From Clostridium magnum DSM 2767 (GTDB lineage: Bacteria > Bacillota > Clostridia > Clostridiales > Clostridiaceae): DNA of 64,000 nt. Both the position numbers and the translations under genes were made by a program. Each line of letters begins with the position of its first letter. Positions within the stretch are counted from its first letter, which is position 1. The notes beneath the pieces are model-generated. The model ran no database searches. It worked only from the letters and a program-made list of their open reading frames with translations, and had not been told where the DNA came from. The stretch lies in the NCBI RefSeq assembly GCF_001623875.1, contig NZ_LWAE01000002.1, positions 682,001-746,000 of the forward strand, given 5' to 3'. Below are positions 43,167-51,731 of this stretch, piece after piece.

Positions 43167-43351
43167 TACCTCATCTCCTCAATTATTAAATATTAATAAC
43201 TTATTTTTGCAGTGTTATGTTGTATTTTCATGTCTTTAATGCTGCAGTCATATGTATTTACTTTAATTTAAAGTTCATATATAACTAAAAACTCTTTTGC
43301 GCGCTATAGAGTTTTTGATACAAAAATAGCTATGTTTTATATAAAATTAAG

Positions 43352-43382
43352 TAAAAAAATAAGGCCCTAATGAGCCTTATTT
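43352..43382 (-). terminator. Terminator on the minus strand
   Basis: Read on the minus strand, AATAAGGC pairs with GCCTTATT and is followed by TTTTTAC. It lies 20 nt after the small gene ending at 43403. Confidence 0.75.
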
Positions 43383-43402
43383 GTTAAATCAAATTTACGG
43401 TG

Positions 43403-43573
43403 TTATACGTATAGAGGATTTCTACACAAGCTAAATTTTGATTTATTAAACTCATTGAAAACTGGAATAAATATTTTTTTGCAGAAAAAGTAACCAGCGC
43501 TAAAATAAAAGTAGCCCCAGCTAAAGTAAAAATAAAATTTTCCGCTTATTCCCTTTTCAATGATATTTTTCAT
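43403..43573 (-). CDS. Small aromatic, hydrophobic peptide gene
   Basis: The 56-residue frame starts MKNIIEKGISGKFYFYFSW and contains a repeated motif, GYFYFSWGYFYFSAGYFF in part, followed by a basic C-terminal tail with two more cysteines in the second half. GGGGGA (6-8 nt from the ATG at 43573), a consensus promoter (TTGACA-16-TATAAT) and a terminator just after the stop make a complete transcription unit. I recognise no family. It may be membrane-active or a leader-type peptide; this is inference. Confidence 0.5.
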   Translation of the reverse strand: MKNIIEKGISGKFYFYFSWGYFYFSAGYFFCKKIFIPVFNEFNKSKFSLCRNPLYV

Positions 43574-43647
43574 AATTATATCCCCCAAACACTCTTTTAC
43601 TATAGAAGGTTTTTATTAATCATAAATATAAATTCTATATATTTGTA

Positions 43648-43675
43648 ATTATATCACGAAGTTTTTTTATGTCAA
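43648..43675 (-). promoter_or_regulatory. Consensus promoter of the small peptide gene
   Basis: On the minus strand TTGACA (43675-43670) and TATAAT (43653-43648) are separated by 16 bp, both hexamers matching the sigma-A consensus fully. The 75-nt leader ends in a GGGGGA ribosome site. Confidence 0.75.
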
Positions 43676-43757
43676 TATAGAAAGGTTAGCTTAATGTTAA
43701 TTTTCTATATATTCGAAATAATTAAACGTGCAATATTGTTAAATGTTAAAAATAAAA

Positions 43758-44543
43758 TTAAACTTCTAATTGAGATAAGTCATCTACAGTTAGGGCTGCA
43801 GAAAAGTAATAACTATTTTTTACCTTTGTTGGTTTTAAATCTGAAAGCTCAATAAATGGATGATCAAAGAAATTTAGAATAGCATCTCCTTTCCATATTG
43901 GAGATATATGAAGATCTCTTGATTTCAATTGTACAAGTTCATGTATTAATGGTTGATTATGTCTACCTAGTACTAGTTCTGGAAAGTGCCTTAAATTTAT
44001 TGCCTGGGCAAAGGTTGGATTAGGTAGGGTTTCTGTTTTTTTATTTACAGTTATACGTGCATCTACCAGACGACGTCCTTTAACTGATAAAGTAGCACCC
44101 AATTTACCTCCTTTTTCTAAATTAGAAGCTGCTTTTGAAGGAAGATTGTATGGTCTAGTAATATAGGTTTCACCAAGTTGTTTTGGCCAGCCTTGAATAA
44201 GCCCACGCATTAATGATAGATCCTGATCAACCCAAATAAATGGGCAATAGGATACAGGAGTTCCTTTATAATTTGCTGAAACTAATACTATTGTTTCCTT
44301 ATATTGGCTATTAACAGGATCTAAATGTTCCTCACCAAATTCGCTGCAATATTGCCACTCAATGAAATATATAGCACATTGATTAGATGAGAATTCAAGG
44401 CCTTCAGGCAGGAAAGCAGCAATATTTTCCGCATAAGCTTCGTATTCTATTGCGAGAACATTGCCCACATAATGCCAAGGTGGTGCAGGAACTATGTTTG
44501 AGGTACCTTTCGGTGTTAATGGTAATGAATATCCTTTAATCAT
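43758..44543 (-). CDS. Acetoacetate decarboxylase family protein
   Basis: The 261-residue protein has the ADC pattern with Lys121 in LIQGWPKQLGE, corresponding to the Schiff-base lysine of clostridial acetoacetate decarboxylase. Conserved acids are present in IYFIEWQY and in the loop before YKETIVL. The N-terminus KGYSLPLTPKGTSNIVPAPPWHY is usual for ADC-like proteins rather than the classical solventogenic enzyme (LPLTSPAFPRGPYRF type). Decarboxylation of acetoacetate to acetone, or a related beta-keto acid reaction, is likely but the substrate is unproven. It is divergent from an AraC regulator, with a repeat fragment between them. Confidence 0.85.
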   Translation of the reverse strand: MIKGYSLPLTPKGTSNIVPAPPWHYVGNVLAIEYEAYAENIAAFLPEGLEFSSNQCAIYFIEWQYCSEFGEEHLDPVNSQYKETIVLVSANYKGTPVSYCPFIWVDQDLSLMRGLIQGWPKQLGETYITRPYNLPSKAASNLEKGGKLGATLSVKGRRLVDARITVNKKTETLPNPTFAQAINLRHFPELVLGRHNQPLIHELVQLKSRDLHISPIWKGDAILNFFDHPFIELSDLKPTKVKNSYYFSAALTVDDLSQLEV

Positions 44544-44690
44544 TATATTGTCCTCCTAGTTTTATCTATGTTATTATTTACATTATAATTTAAACATTTT
44601 TTAAATTCTTGTAAATAATTGCACAATTTTTTATCTAAGCACGCTATAATATTTTTAAATAGTGGAATAAACACAATTATTTTAACTAAA

Positions 44691-44737
44691 AATTAGATGG
44701 AGCTTAAAACCCCACCTAATTCAAGTTTTAACTTCAT
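44691..44737 (-). repeat. Interspersed element, copy F (5' fragment only)
   Basis: Read on the minus strand, this starts ATGAAGTTAAAACTTGAATT and contains hairpin 1 (AATTAGGTGGGG with CTCCATCTAATT). It then stops; hairpin 2 and the ATAAA end are absent. It lies directly upstream of the AraC gene, in the divergent promoter region. Confidence 0.75.
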
Positions 44738-44754
44738 AGAAAAGAGGTGCTGTA

Positions 44755-45537
44755 ATGAGTATTTGGTACTATAAAATAGGAAGCTGTAAATTGTTAGAAA
44801 TTAAAAAATGTCAAAATGAACTACAAGCCTATAAAGATCACCTACATGAGGAACTCTCTATAGGTTTTATAGAAAAGGGAGCAACTAATCTGAAGGTAAA
44901 TGGAAAAGAATATTATATTAAGGCTGGGGAAGCAATAGTTATTTATCCCTTTGTATCCCACATATGTCAACCAATTGATTTAGCGAATTGGAAATTTACA
45001 ATGATTTATATTAACAAAGATTTTTATAAAGACATATTGGAAGATCTGAATAAATCACATTTTATGGGTATAAAGAAGCTTAATGATGAGGATTATAGAA
45101 AAATTAATTATATGATAGATACGATGAAAGGTAATGAAAGTCTTATTGAAAAAGAAGAAAAAATAGTTAGTGTATTAGCAGATATATTTATTAATTGTGA
45201 TATTAATATTGAGTTGGTAAAGGACAAACAGCTTGAAGAAATAAGAAAATATATAGAAATAAATTTTTTAGAACAATTAAAGCTTGATGATATTGTTATG
45301 CATTTTGGACTAAATAAGTTTGGAATTATCAGAAGCTTTAAAAATAGGTACAATGCTACACCAGCTGCATATCAGTTACAACTTAGAGTGAATTATGCAA
45401 AACATTTAATTGAGGAGAATCCAAATTTAGTGCAAGTTGCATTGAACTCTGGGTTTTATGATCAAGCTCATTTTACGAAAGAATTTAAAAGAGCCTATGG
45501 ATTGACGCCAAAACAATACTTGAAATCTATAAAGTAA
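44755..45537 (+). CDS. AraC-family transcriptional regulator
   Basis: Residues 1-140 of this 260-residue protein form a cupin effector domain (HLHEELSIGFIEKGATNLKVNGKEYYIKAGEAIVIYP). Residues 160-258 carry the two helix-turn-helix motifs of AraC proteins, ending with the signature AHFTKEFKRAYGLTPKQYLKS. It probably controls the divergent decarboxylase gene and/or the DUF2000 gene 62 nt downstream. GAGGTG precedes the ATG. The effector is unknown. Confidence 0.92.
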   Translation: MSIWYYKIGSCKLLEIKKCQNELQAYKDHLHEELSIGFIEKGATNLKVNGKEYYIKAGEAIVIYPFVSHICQPIDLANWKFTMIYINKDFYKDILEDLNKSHFMGIKKLNDEDYRKINYMIDTMKGNESLIEKEEKIVSVLADIFINCDINIELVKDKQLEEIRKYIEINFLEQLKLDDIVMHFGLNKFGIIRSFKNRYNATPAAYQLQLRVNYAKHLIEENPNLVQVALNSGFYDQAHFTKEFKRAYGLTPKQYLKSIK

Positions 45538-45599
45538 ATCAATATTTTACAATAAAAATATTTTGTTATTCGATACTATTTTCCCTAGGAGGGATTAGT

Positions 45600-46007
45600 A
45601 TGAAGTGTGTAATGATAGTAGATTCTGATTTACCAATTGGTATTCAGGTAAATACTGCAGCAGTTTTAGGTGTAAGCTTGGCAAGTGAAATTAAGGGATT
45701 AACAGGCAAAAAATTGATTGATAAAGATGGTATTTTACATGAAGGGGTTATTAATATTCCTATACCTATTTTAACCTTGAGTAGTGAAGAAATTAAACAA
45801 AAGTACGATCAATTACTAAAAATCGATGATAATGAAATTAGAGTTATAGGATTTAATGATGTGGCACAAAAATCATTGGAATATGATGACTATGAAATGA
45901 AACTGGCTCAAACTAACAATAATACTATTAATTATCTTGGAATTTGTATTTATGGACCTAAAAAGAAAGTTAATAAATTAACTGGGAATATAAAAATGCT
46001 TAGGTGA
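45600..46007 (+). CDS. DUF2000-family protein
   Basis: The 135-residue protein has the DUF2000 start VMIVDSDLPIGIQVNTAAVLGVSLASEIKGLTG, a fold related to peptidyl-tRNA hydrolase II. It ends with LGICIYGPKKKVNKLTGN. TAGGAGGG precedes the ATG. DUF2000 genes often follow AraC regulators, as here. The function is not established. Confidence 0.82.
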   Translation: MKCVMIVDSDLPIGIQVNTAAVLGVSLASEIKGLTGKKLIDKDGILHEGVINIPIPILTLSSEEIKQKYDQLLKIDDNEIRVIGFNDVAQKSLEYDDYEMKLAQTNNNTINYLGICIYGPKKKVNKLTGNIKMLR

Positions 46008-46128
46008 TTAATTTTTAAAATTAATATAATAATGAAAAAACATGACAATATTTTACAATATGTATTGATTTTTTTACAGCTTGATGGTAATATAATTATT
46101 AAGAAAATTAATGCATATTTGTTTAAAC

Positions 46129-46199
46129 ATTGGATACGTGGAAAAATTCTCTTACATGGGCACCTTGAGAATTTGGAGTTAGTGGTGCAACCTGCCAAT
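46129..46199 (+). promoter_or_regulatory. Cyclic di-GMP-II riboswitch aptamer
   Basis: ATTGG (46129-46133) and CCAAT (46195-46199) close the aptamer. Inside are GGAAAAATTC, TGGGCACCTTGAGAA and the diagnostic GAGTTAGTGGTGCAACCTGCC. This closely follows the c-di-GMP-II consensus (GGGCAC-TTGA-...GAGTTAGTAGTGCAACCGACC). CCAAT also forms the first bases of the terminator behind it, so ligand binding should prevent the terminator and turn the operon on. The match is from recall of the class consensus and is strong in the conserved core. Confidence 0.9.
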
Positions 46200-46240
46200 A
46201 ATTAGTTTTACAACTAGTTATTGGCTTTTATTTTTTAGCA
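46195..46240 (+). terminator. Riboswitch-controlled terminator
   Basis: CCAATAATTAGTT pairs with AACTAGTTATTGG and is followed by CTTTTATTTTTT. Its left arm shares CCAAT with the closing stem of the c-di-GMP aptamer, so the two structures exclude each other. Confidence 0.85.
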
Positions 46241-46341
46241 AATAAATATGGAATGAAAAAAGGAGGGAATGTTTGGTATATTAAAAAATAGGGGAAATTA
46301 AAAGATCAAATACGTTAAATTTTTATATCTGGGGGATAGAA

Positions 46342-47349
46342 ATGAAAGCATATTATAAGGGATTTATTATCAGTATTTTAATGATTAGTCTTTTTTTTGT
46401 AGGATGTTCTTCAAAGGAAAGCGAAAAGAAGAAAATTGTTATTGGTGTAGTAATGGGGAAATTTGATGATACATGGAGAACGTCTGTACGTAATGAACTC
46501 TATAAAATATCACAAGATAAAGCTGAAGTTGATATATGGAACGGTAATAACTCACAGGAAACTGAAAATGAAAAGGTCGATCTTCTAATTAAACGTAAGG
46601 TTAACGTCCTAGTAGTTAACTTAGTTGATTTGGCTGCAGCTGATTCAATTATTGAAAAAGCAAAAAAAGCTAATATTCCTATTATTTTTTTTAATACAGA
46701 ACCTTCAGCAGAAGATTTAAAAAAATGGGACAAGATTTATTATGTAGGAGCTAAAGGCGAACAATCTGGCACTATGGAGGGACAAATTCTTGTTAACTAT
46801 TTTAAAAATTATCCAACTAAAGATGGTATTATAAGGTATGTAATGCTAGAGGGGCAGACAGGGCATCCAGATGCTACAGCGCGTACTAAGTATTCTGTTA
46901 AGGCCATGGAGGATGCTGGATTAAATGTTCAAAAAGTTGGAGACGAAGTTGCTATATGGGAACGGGAAAAGGCTCAGGAAAAAGTTGAAAACTTACTTGC
47001 TTCTCAGGGGGATAACGTTGATTGCGTAATTGCCAATAATGATGATATGGCACTAGGGGCTATTGATGCACTGAAAAATAGAGGTTATTTTAATAACGGT
47101 AAATACATTCCGGTTGTGGGTGTTGATGCCAATAATAGTGCACTTAATGCTGAACAAGAAGGCACCCTCCTTGGTACAGTACTTAATGATGCTGTAAATC
47201 AAGGAAAAGCAATTTTTAATCTTGCTAGTGTTTTAGCAGCCGGACAATCACCAAACAAGGACAACTTTAATAGGCAAATTACGGATAATAAATATGTGTG
47301 GATTGATTATAAAATCATTACAAAAGAAAATATTGGTGAGGCAAAATGA
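46342..47349 (+). CDS. Galactose/glucose-type periplasmic-binding lipoprotein (MglB-like)
   Basis: Residues 1-22 of this 335-residue lipoprotein end in the lipobox FVGC. The mature part is a type I sugar-binding protein: IGVVMGKFDDTWRTSVRNEL, NLVDLAAADSIIEKAKKANIPIIFFN, EGQTGHPDATARTKY, ANNDDMALGAIDAL and PVVGVDANNSAL. It follows MglB, which binds galactose or glucose. No ABC permease follows. Instead the next gene, 28 nt downstream, is a chemoreceptor, so the protein may serve as a sugar sensor for taxis. The c-di-GMP-II riboswitch controls both. GGGGG precedes the ATG. Confidence 0.88.
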   Translation: MKAYYKGFIISILMISLFFVGCSSKESEKKKIVIGVVMGKFDDTWRTSVRNELYKISQDKAEVDIWNGNNSQETENEKVDLLIKRKVNVLVVNLVDLAAADSIIEKAKKANIPIIFFNTEPSAEDLKKWDKIYYVGAKGEQSGTMEGQILVNYFKNYPTKDGIIRYVMLEGQTGHPDATARTKYSVKAMEDAGLNVQKVGDEVAIWEREKAQEKVENLLASQGDNVDCVIANNDDMALGAIDALKNRGYFNNGKYIPVVGVDANNSALNAEQEGTLLGTVLNDAVNQGKAIFNLASVLAAGQSPNKDNFNRQITDNKYVWIDYKIITKENIGEAK

Positions 47350-47377
47350 TTAATACAGCATTATAGGAGGGATTATT

Positions 47378-49084
47378 TTGTTTAAGAATGCTAGAATACG
47401 AATAAAATTTCTAATTAGCTTTAGCGTTATTTTAATGTTGATGCTAGTTAGTACAATCTGCGCTTATTATAATTTTAATCATATAGAGACTATTGAAAAT
47501 GGAATAATAAATGGTGTGGTTCCTCTGGATAGGCAGATAAGAAAAATTAATACTGAATTGATTAGTGAAGAAACAGGAATTCGAGGTTATATTGCCAGTA
47601 ATGGAGATGATAGATATCTTGAAACATATTATACCAGCCGTAAAAATATAGATAAGGAAATAAAAGAACTCCAAAAGTATTATGATCAATATAAGGATTT
47701 AGCAAGTATTATACAAAATGAGCAAATACCTAATATTGAAGTTATAAATAAACATTTTGATTCCCAAATAGCACTTGTAAAGGCAGGTAAAATTGCAACA
47801 GCACGGGATAGAATTGGTGATGGAAAAGGATATATGGACTTATGTAACCATATACAGGATAAGGTAAATAATGAAATAAGTAAGATAACCAATAATGCAT
47901 TAAATAATAGTAAGTTGGCAAATTTTCAAGGCAAAGTTATTATGGGGATTATTTTTTTAATCAGTTTTACAATTAGTGTAATTATAGCCATGTTTTTTTC
48001 TTACAAAATAACAACTCAAATAAATAGCAGTATTTCTTGCTTGGAAGAAATTGCCAATGGCAACTTGCTAATTGAACCTTTGAAAGTAGATTCAAGAGAT
48101 GAGTTTGGACAGTTAAGTAATGCAATTAATTCAATGCACAACTCTGTTAGGAATATTGTTATAACTATTATTGATGAAACTGAAAATGTTAATAAGGCAT
48201 TAACAATCTCAAATGCAGATATACACGATCTCTCAATCAAGCTTGAAGATATATCTGCAACGATAGAGCAATTATCTGCTGGTATGGAAGAAACAGCAGC
48301 TTCAACAGAAGAAATAAATTCATCATCTTCTGACTTTGAAGCTGCTGTAGGAACTATTGCAAATAAAGCACAGGAAGGGGCAGAATCAGCGGATGAAATT
48401 AGCAAGAAAGCGATAGCTTTAAAGGATAGCTCCTATATGCTTCAGGAAGATGCTAATCAAACTCGTATAAATATAAAAAAAGTTATGGATGAAGCATTAA
48501 AAAAAGTAAAAGAAGTTGAAAAAATCAAGAACTTGTCAGATGCCATTTTACATATATCCTCTCAGACTAATCTTTTAGCTTTAAATGCGGCAATTGAATC
48601 AGCTAGAGCTGGTGAGGCAGGAAAAGGTTTTTCTGTAGTTGCCGAGGAAATTAGAAAACTTGCAGAAAGCTCTGAGGAGACAGTAAAGGAAATACAGAGT
48701 ACCATTAGTGTAGTATTTGAAGCTGTAGAAAATCTTTCAAAGACCTCGAAACATACATTAGATTATATTGAAACAAAAGTAGTTAAAAGTTATGAGGAGT
48801 CAGTTTTAGTAGGAGAAAACTATGATAAAGATGCAGTGTATATTAATGCTTTAGTATCAGATTTAAGTGCTACTTCAGAGGAGCTTTTAGCATCCATAAG
48901 AACGGTAGTAGAAGCAATAGATGAAATATCAAAGGCTAATAGTGAGGGGGCAAATGGAACTAATAATATAGCTGAGAAGATTCTAAAAATTAAAGAGAGA
49001 GCAGAAGAAATAAAAGCTGAAACAAGTCTTGTCAAGCAAAGTTCAGACCATTTGAAGAATATAGTTTCTAAATTTAAGGTATGA
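47378..49084 (+). CDS. Membrane chemoreceptor with CHASE3-type sensor
   Basis: This 568-residue chemoreceptor has a first membrane segment at about 10-32 and an extracellular four-helix CHASE3-like domain at 35-185 with the hallmark [22 protein letters not shown] second membrane segment lies at about 187-208, followed by a HAMP domain and the signalling coiled coil with [36 protein letters not shown]. The start is TTG at 47378 with AGGAGGG 8 nt before it. It is cotranscribed with the sugar-binding lipoprotein. The stop codon TGA is the TGA of repeat copy C (ATGAAG at 49081), so the element may have set the present C-terminus. Confidence 0.93.
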   Translation: MFKNARIRIKFLISFSVILMLMLVSTICAYYNFNHIETIENGIINGVVPLDRQIRKINTELISEETGIRGYIASNGDDRYLETYYTSRKNIDKEIKELQKYYDQYKDLASIIQNEQIPNIEVINKHFDSQIALVKAGKIATARDRIGDGKGYMDLCNHIQDKVNNEISKITNNALNNSKLANFQGKVIMGIIFLISFTISVIIAMFFSYKITTQINSSISCLEEIANGNLLIEPLKVDSRDEFGQLSNAINSMHNSVRNIVITIIDETENVNKALTISNADIHDLSIKLEDISATIEQLSAGMEETAASTEEINSSSSDFEAAVGTIANKAQEGAESADEISKKAIALKDSSYMLQEDANQTRINIKKVMDEALKKVKEVEKIKNLSDAILHISSQTNLLALNAAIESARAGEAGKGFSVVAEEIRKLAESSEETVKEIQSTISVVFEAVENLSKTSKHTLDYIETKVVKSYEESVLVGENYDKDAVYINALVSDLSATSEELLASIRTVVEAIDEISKANSEGANGTNNIAEKILKIKERAEEIKAETSLVKQSSDHLKNIVSKFKV

Positions 49085-49216
49085 AGTGAAAACTTGAATC
49101 AGGTGGGGTTTCAAACCCCACCTGATTCTTAGTTGAACGAATCCAGGGACGTAGCCGCTCTTTACTCCCACTTTTAAAGAAGATGGGAGTATTAGAGCGG
49201 GTAGTCATCAGATAAA
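49081..49216 (+). repeat. Interspersed structured element, copy C (full, best-preserved hairpin 1)
   Basis: It starts ATGAAGTGAAAACTTGAATC and ends CATCAGATAAA. Hairpin 1 has perfect 16-bp arms around a single C (49096-49128). Between the hairpins is CTTAGTTGAACGAATCCAGG-GAC-GTA. Hairpin 2 pairs CCGCTCTTTACTCCCA with TGGGAGTATTAGAGCGG with one bulge, and GAC pairs with GTC outside an internal loop. The element begins at the stop codon of the chemoreceptor gene. Confidence 0.9.
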
Positions 49217-49309
49217 ATTTAAAGTGGTTGAAAAGAAAAAGGCGGCTATGGCCGCTTTTTTTAGACTTTATTTAAGCTATTAACCAATTAAAGCTTGAGC
49301 AGATATTAG

Positions 49310-49753
49310 TTACTTTATCCATTCATATAACTTATAGTAGGTTTCTTCCAGACCTAGGTTCTTATAGGTATTCTGGGCATTTATATTGTCTTTTTCAACA
49401 TACAATCTTAGACCTACAATATTTTTATGTAAAGATACTAAGTCCTTCAGATGTTGGTATATGGAGGTGAATATTTTACGATTTCTGTAGTTTTTATCCA
49501 CATAAACACTTTGTATCCACCAGATTTCACCATTTTTCCAATCGCTCCATTCTTTAGTAACCATAGCTTGACCTACTACCACACCATCTATTTCGTACAC
49601 CCAGTAATTAGCTTTACTACTATCACTAAGAGCAGCCTTTACACCACCAGTTAAGATTTCTTCATCTAGTTTTAAGCCTTCAGTTTCGTATGCCATGAGC
49701 TTATTAAATAGTACTATAGTTTTTAAATCATCTATTTTAGCTTTTCTAATCAT
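49310..49753 (-). CDS. GNAT-family N-acetyltransferase
   Basis: The 147-residue GNAT domain has WVYEIDGVVVGQAMVT, the acetyl-CoA-binding region WWIQSVYVDKNYRNRKIFTSIYQHL (the usual Q/R-x-x-G-x-G/A is replaced by R-N-R-K-I-F), and GLRLYVEKDNINAQNTYKNLGLEE at the end. The acceptor is unknown. GGGGTG precedes the ATG. It stands alone between repeat copies C and D. Confidence 0.88.
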   Translation of the reverse strand: MIRKAKIDDLKTIVLFNKLMAYETEGLKLDEEILTGGVKAALSDSSKANYWVYEIDGVVVGQAMVTKEWSDWKNGEIWWIQSVYVDKNYRNRKIFTSIYQHLKDLVSLHKNIVGLRLYVEKDNINAQNTYKNLGLEETYYKLYEWIK

Positions 49754-49798
49754 ATGTAATCACCCCGTAGTCTATTATAGCATATAGGAAGGAGGTTG

Positions 49799-49854
49799 AT
49801 GAAGTGAAAACTTGAATCAGATGAGAGTATTAGAGCGGGTAGTCATCAGATAAA
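49799..49854 (+). repeat. Interspersed element, copy D (internally deleted)
   Basis: ATGAAGTGAAAACTTGAATC is joined to AGATGAGAGTATTAGAGCGG and GTAGTCATCAGATAAA. Compared with copy C, everything between the left arm of hairpin 1 and the right arm of hairpin 2 is missing. The ends are almost identical to copy C, so this deletion derivative is recent. Confidence 0.8.
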
Positions 49855-50016
49855 ACAAAATGAATTTTAAAATACATAGAAATTAGGTATATATTTTGTA
49901 TTATTACATGATATAATTTAGAATAATAACCATAATAAGTATTAAATTATGAATTGAAACTATTCTATCAACATTATTTAAGTTTTATTTAATAATAATT
50001 TAAGAGGTGAAAAATT

Positions 50017-50439
50017 ATGAATTTACAAAGTACAGATGTAGCAAAAGCTTCGGTTGAAATGGCTATATCCTCCAGAGAAAGTGAAAAAAAACTAGATGAA
50101 ACTTTTAGAAGTAAGGGCATATTAACAGTGGCAGTTGATATTGGAGGAAATATTAATAATGCAGTATTGAAAATTATAGAAAGAGCATTAGTAGCTTCAA
50201 AGAAAAAAGGTCTAATAAAAGAGGAGTATCATGTACATGATGGTGCAATAGCTGGAGCAACAAGAGAGGCACTTTTTCAAATTATGCAAAAAGCCAATGG
50301 ACTTAATGTGGGTGGTAAAATTGGTATAGCTAGATCTGGAGAACATATAAGTGTGTGCATATTTATGAGTATAGGTCTGCTGCATTTAAATGAAGTTGTC
50401 ATTGGGCTTGGACATCGTTCTATACCGGATGTATATTGA
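50017..50439 (+). CDS. hutP: HutP-family RNA-binding antiterminator
   Basis: This 140-residue protein has the clostridial HutP pattern: VAKASVEMAISSRESEKKL at the start, TVAVDIGGNINNAVLKIIERALVASKKKGLI, then HDGAIAGATREALFQIM and NVGGKIGIARSGEHISVCIFMSIGLLHLNEVVIGLGHR. HutP binds L-histidine and metal and then recognises NAG triplets in nascent RNA to block a terminator. AAGAGGTG precedes the ATG. Directly downstream is a UAG-rich leader with a terminator before an ABC transporter operon, which is a plausible target. No histidine-degradation genes are in the window. Confidence 0.9.
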   Translation: MNLQSTDVAKASVEMAISSRESEKKLDETFRSKGILTVAVDIGGNINNAVLKIIERALVASKKKGLIKEEYHVHDGAIAGATREALFQIMQKANGLNVGGKIGIARSGEHISVCIFMSIGLLHLNEVVIGLGHRSIPDVY

Positions 50440-50471
50440 CAAATGATAATATACAAGGTATAATCGGTCTT

Positions 50472-50568
50472 AAGTAGTATAGTAAATAAGAAGTAAAATG
50501 TAGTTTAGTAGGTTTGTCCATGAGGACAAAGTAGGATTTATAAAATAGTAGTATGGTAGCTTATGTAG
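50472..50568 (+). promoter_or_regulatory. UAG-rich leader, candidate HutP target
   Basis: Ten TAG triplets start at 50475, 50480, 50501, 50506, 50509, 50532, 50546, 50549, 50557 and 50566, along with several AAG. A 7-bp hairpin (TTTGTCC-ATGA-GGACAAA) sits in the middle, and an intrinsic terminator (50631) follows. HutP reads NAG repeats, and TRAP reads (U/G)AG repeats at 2-3 nt spacing. The spacing here is irregular, and the hutP gene is adjacent. Function is inferred. Confidence 0.5.
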
Positions 50569-50630
50569 AACATATTGGAAAGTAAAGCCTATAAGAATGT
50601 ATAATTCTGAGAGGTTTATTTTGTCATTTT

Positions 50631-50660
50631 AAAGTTCTGCTAATACAGAACTTTTTATTT
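50631..50660 (+). terminator. Leader terminator before the ABC transporter operon
   Basis: AAAGTTCTG pairs with CAGAACTTT around CTAATA and is followed by TTATTTTAT. It lies 55 nt before the substrate-binding gene, the position expected of an attenuator. Confidence 0.8.
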
Positions 50661-50714
50661 TATACTTTTTTTTATTTATTTTTTAAATTAATATTATTTT
50701 TGGAGGATGGTAGC

Positions 50715-51731
50715 ATGGTAGCAAAGAAAAAAGTTTCATTTCTAATTTCATTTTTATTAGCAGCATCTGTTTTAGGAGGGTGTGCTAAATCAGCAGAGAG
50801 TACTTCTCAAAAGACACTTAAGGATAATAAGGTAATAAAAATTGGTGTTACTCAATTTGTAGAGCATCCAGCTCTCGATGCAGCAAGAAAAGGCTTTATT
50901 GAGGCTTTAAAATCTAAGGGATATGAAGATGGAAAAAATATTAAAATAGATTTTCAAAATGCTCAAGGAGACATGCCAACAACACAAACTATAGCTCAAA
51001 AGTTTGTATCAGAAAAAGAGGATTTAATTCTTGCAATAGCAACTCCTTCTGCTCAAGCGGCATATAATGCCACAAAAGATATTCCAATACTTATAACAGC
51101 AGTAACAGACCCAGTTAAAGCAGGACTTGCAAAGTCACTTGAAAATTCAGGTAGCAATGTAACAGGAACTTCAGATAATCTACCTATAGAAAAGCAGTTT
51201 GAATTATTGAAAAAGTTAGTACCAAATGCTAAAAGAGTTGGTATTTTATATAATACTAGTGAAAACAATTCAGAAATTCAAGTTGAAAGTGCAAAAAAAG
51301 CAGCACCAAGCTTTGGGCTGGAAATTGTAACAGCAGGTTTAACAAATGTTAACGAAGTAACTCAATCCTTAAATTCATTAATGGGAAAAATCGATGTGTT
51401 ATATGTTCCTACAGACAATGTAGTTGTTTCAGCTATGCCACTTATTGCAAATGGATGCTTTAGTAAAAATATACCTATAATTGGATCGGAAAGAGGTCAG
51501 GTAACACAAGGAGCTCTTGCTACTACAGGTATAGATTACAATAAATTAGGCTATCAAACAGGACTTATGGCTGTTGAAATAATAGAAGGTAAAAAGCCTA
51601 ACGAAATTCCTATAACAATGCTTAAAGATATGCAGCTTGTTATAAATGAAGATGCAGCTAAGAAACTTAATATAAAAATACCAGAGGATTTAAATTCTAA
51701 GGCTGAGAAAGTTACAGGAGGCGTTAACTAG
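50715..51731 (+). CDS. ABC transporter substrate-binding lipoprotein (TrpX-like)
   Basis: This 338-residue lipoprotein has a signal peptide ending in the lipobox VLGGC and the fold of the TrpX/COG2984 family: IKIGVTQFVEHPALDAARKGF, DLILAIATPSAQAAYNATKDIPILITAVTDPV and GVLYNTSE-like GILYNTSENNSE. Members bind tryptophan, tyrosine or other small molecules. The ATG at 50715 follows GGAGG and is preferred over a TTG 15 nt upstream. Its stop codon overlaps the permease start by one base. Confidence 0.9.
   Translation: MVAKKKVSFLISFLLAASVLGGCAKSAESTSQKTLKDNKVIKIGVTQFVEHPALDAARKGFIEALKSKGYEDGKNIKIDFQNAQGDMPTTQTIAQKFVSEKEDLILAIATPSAQAAYNATKDIPILITAVTDPVKAGLAKSLENSGSNVTGTSDNLPIEKQFELLKKLVPNAKRVGILYNTSENNSEIQVESAKKAAPSFGLEIVTAGLTNVNEVTQSLNSLMGKIDVLYVPTDNVVVSAMPLIANGCFSKNIPIIGSERGQVTQGALATTGIDYNKLGYQTGLMAVEIIEGKKPNEIPITMLKDMQLVINEDAAKKLNIKIPEDLNSKAEKVTGGVN

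Noticed and set aside
43403-43573. AgrD-type quorum peptide
   Set aside because: No AgrB, AgrC or processing gene is nearby and the peptide lacks the acidic C-terminal recognition sequence of AgrD proteins.
50440-50714. T-box leader before the TrpX-like ABC operon
   Set aside because: The conserved T-box sequence (TGGNACCGCG) and stem I motifs are absent.
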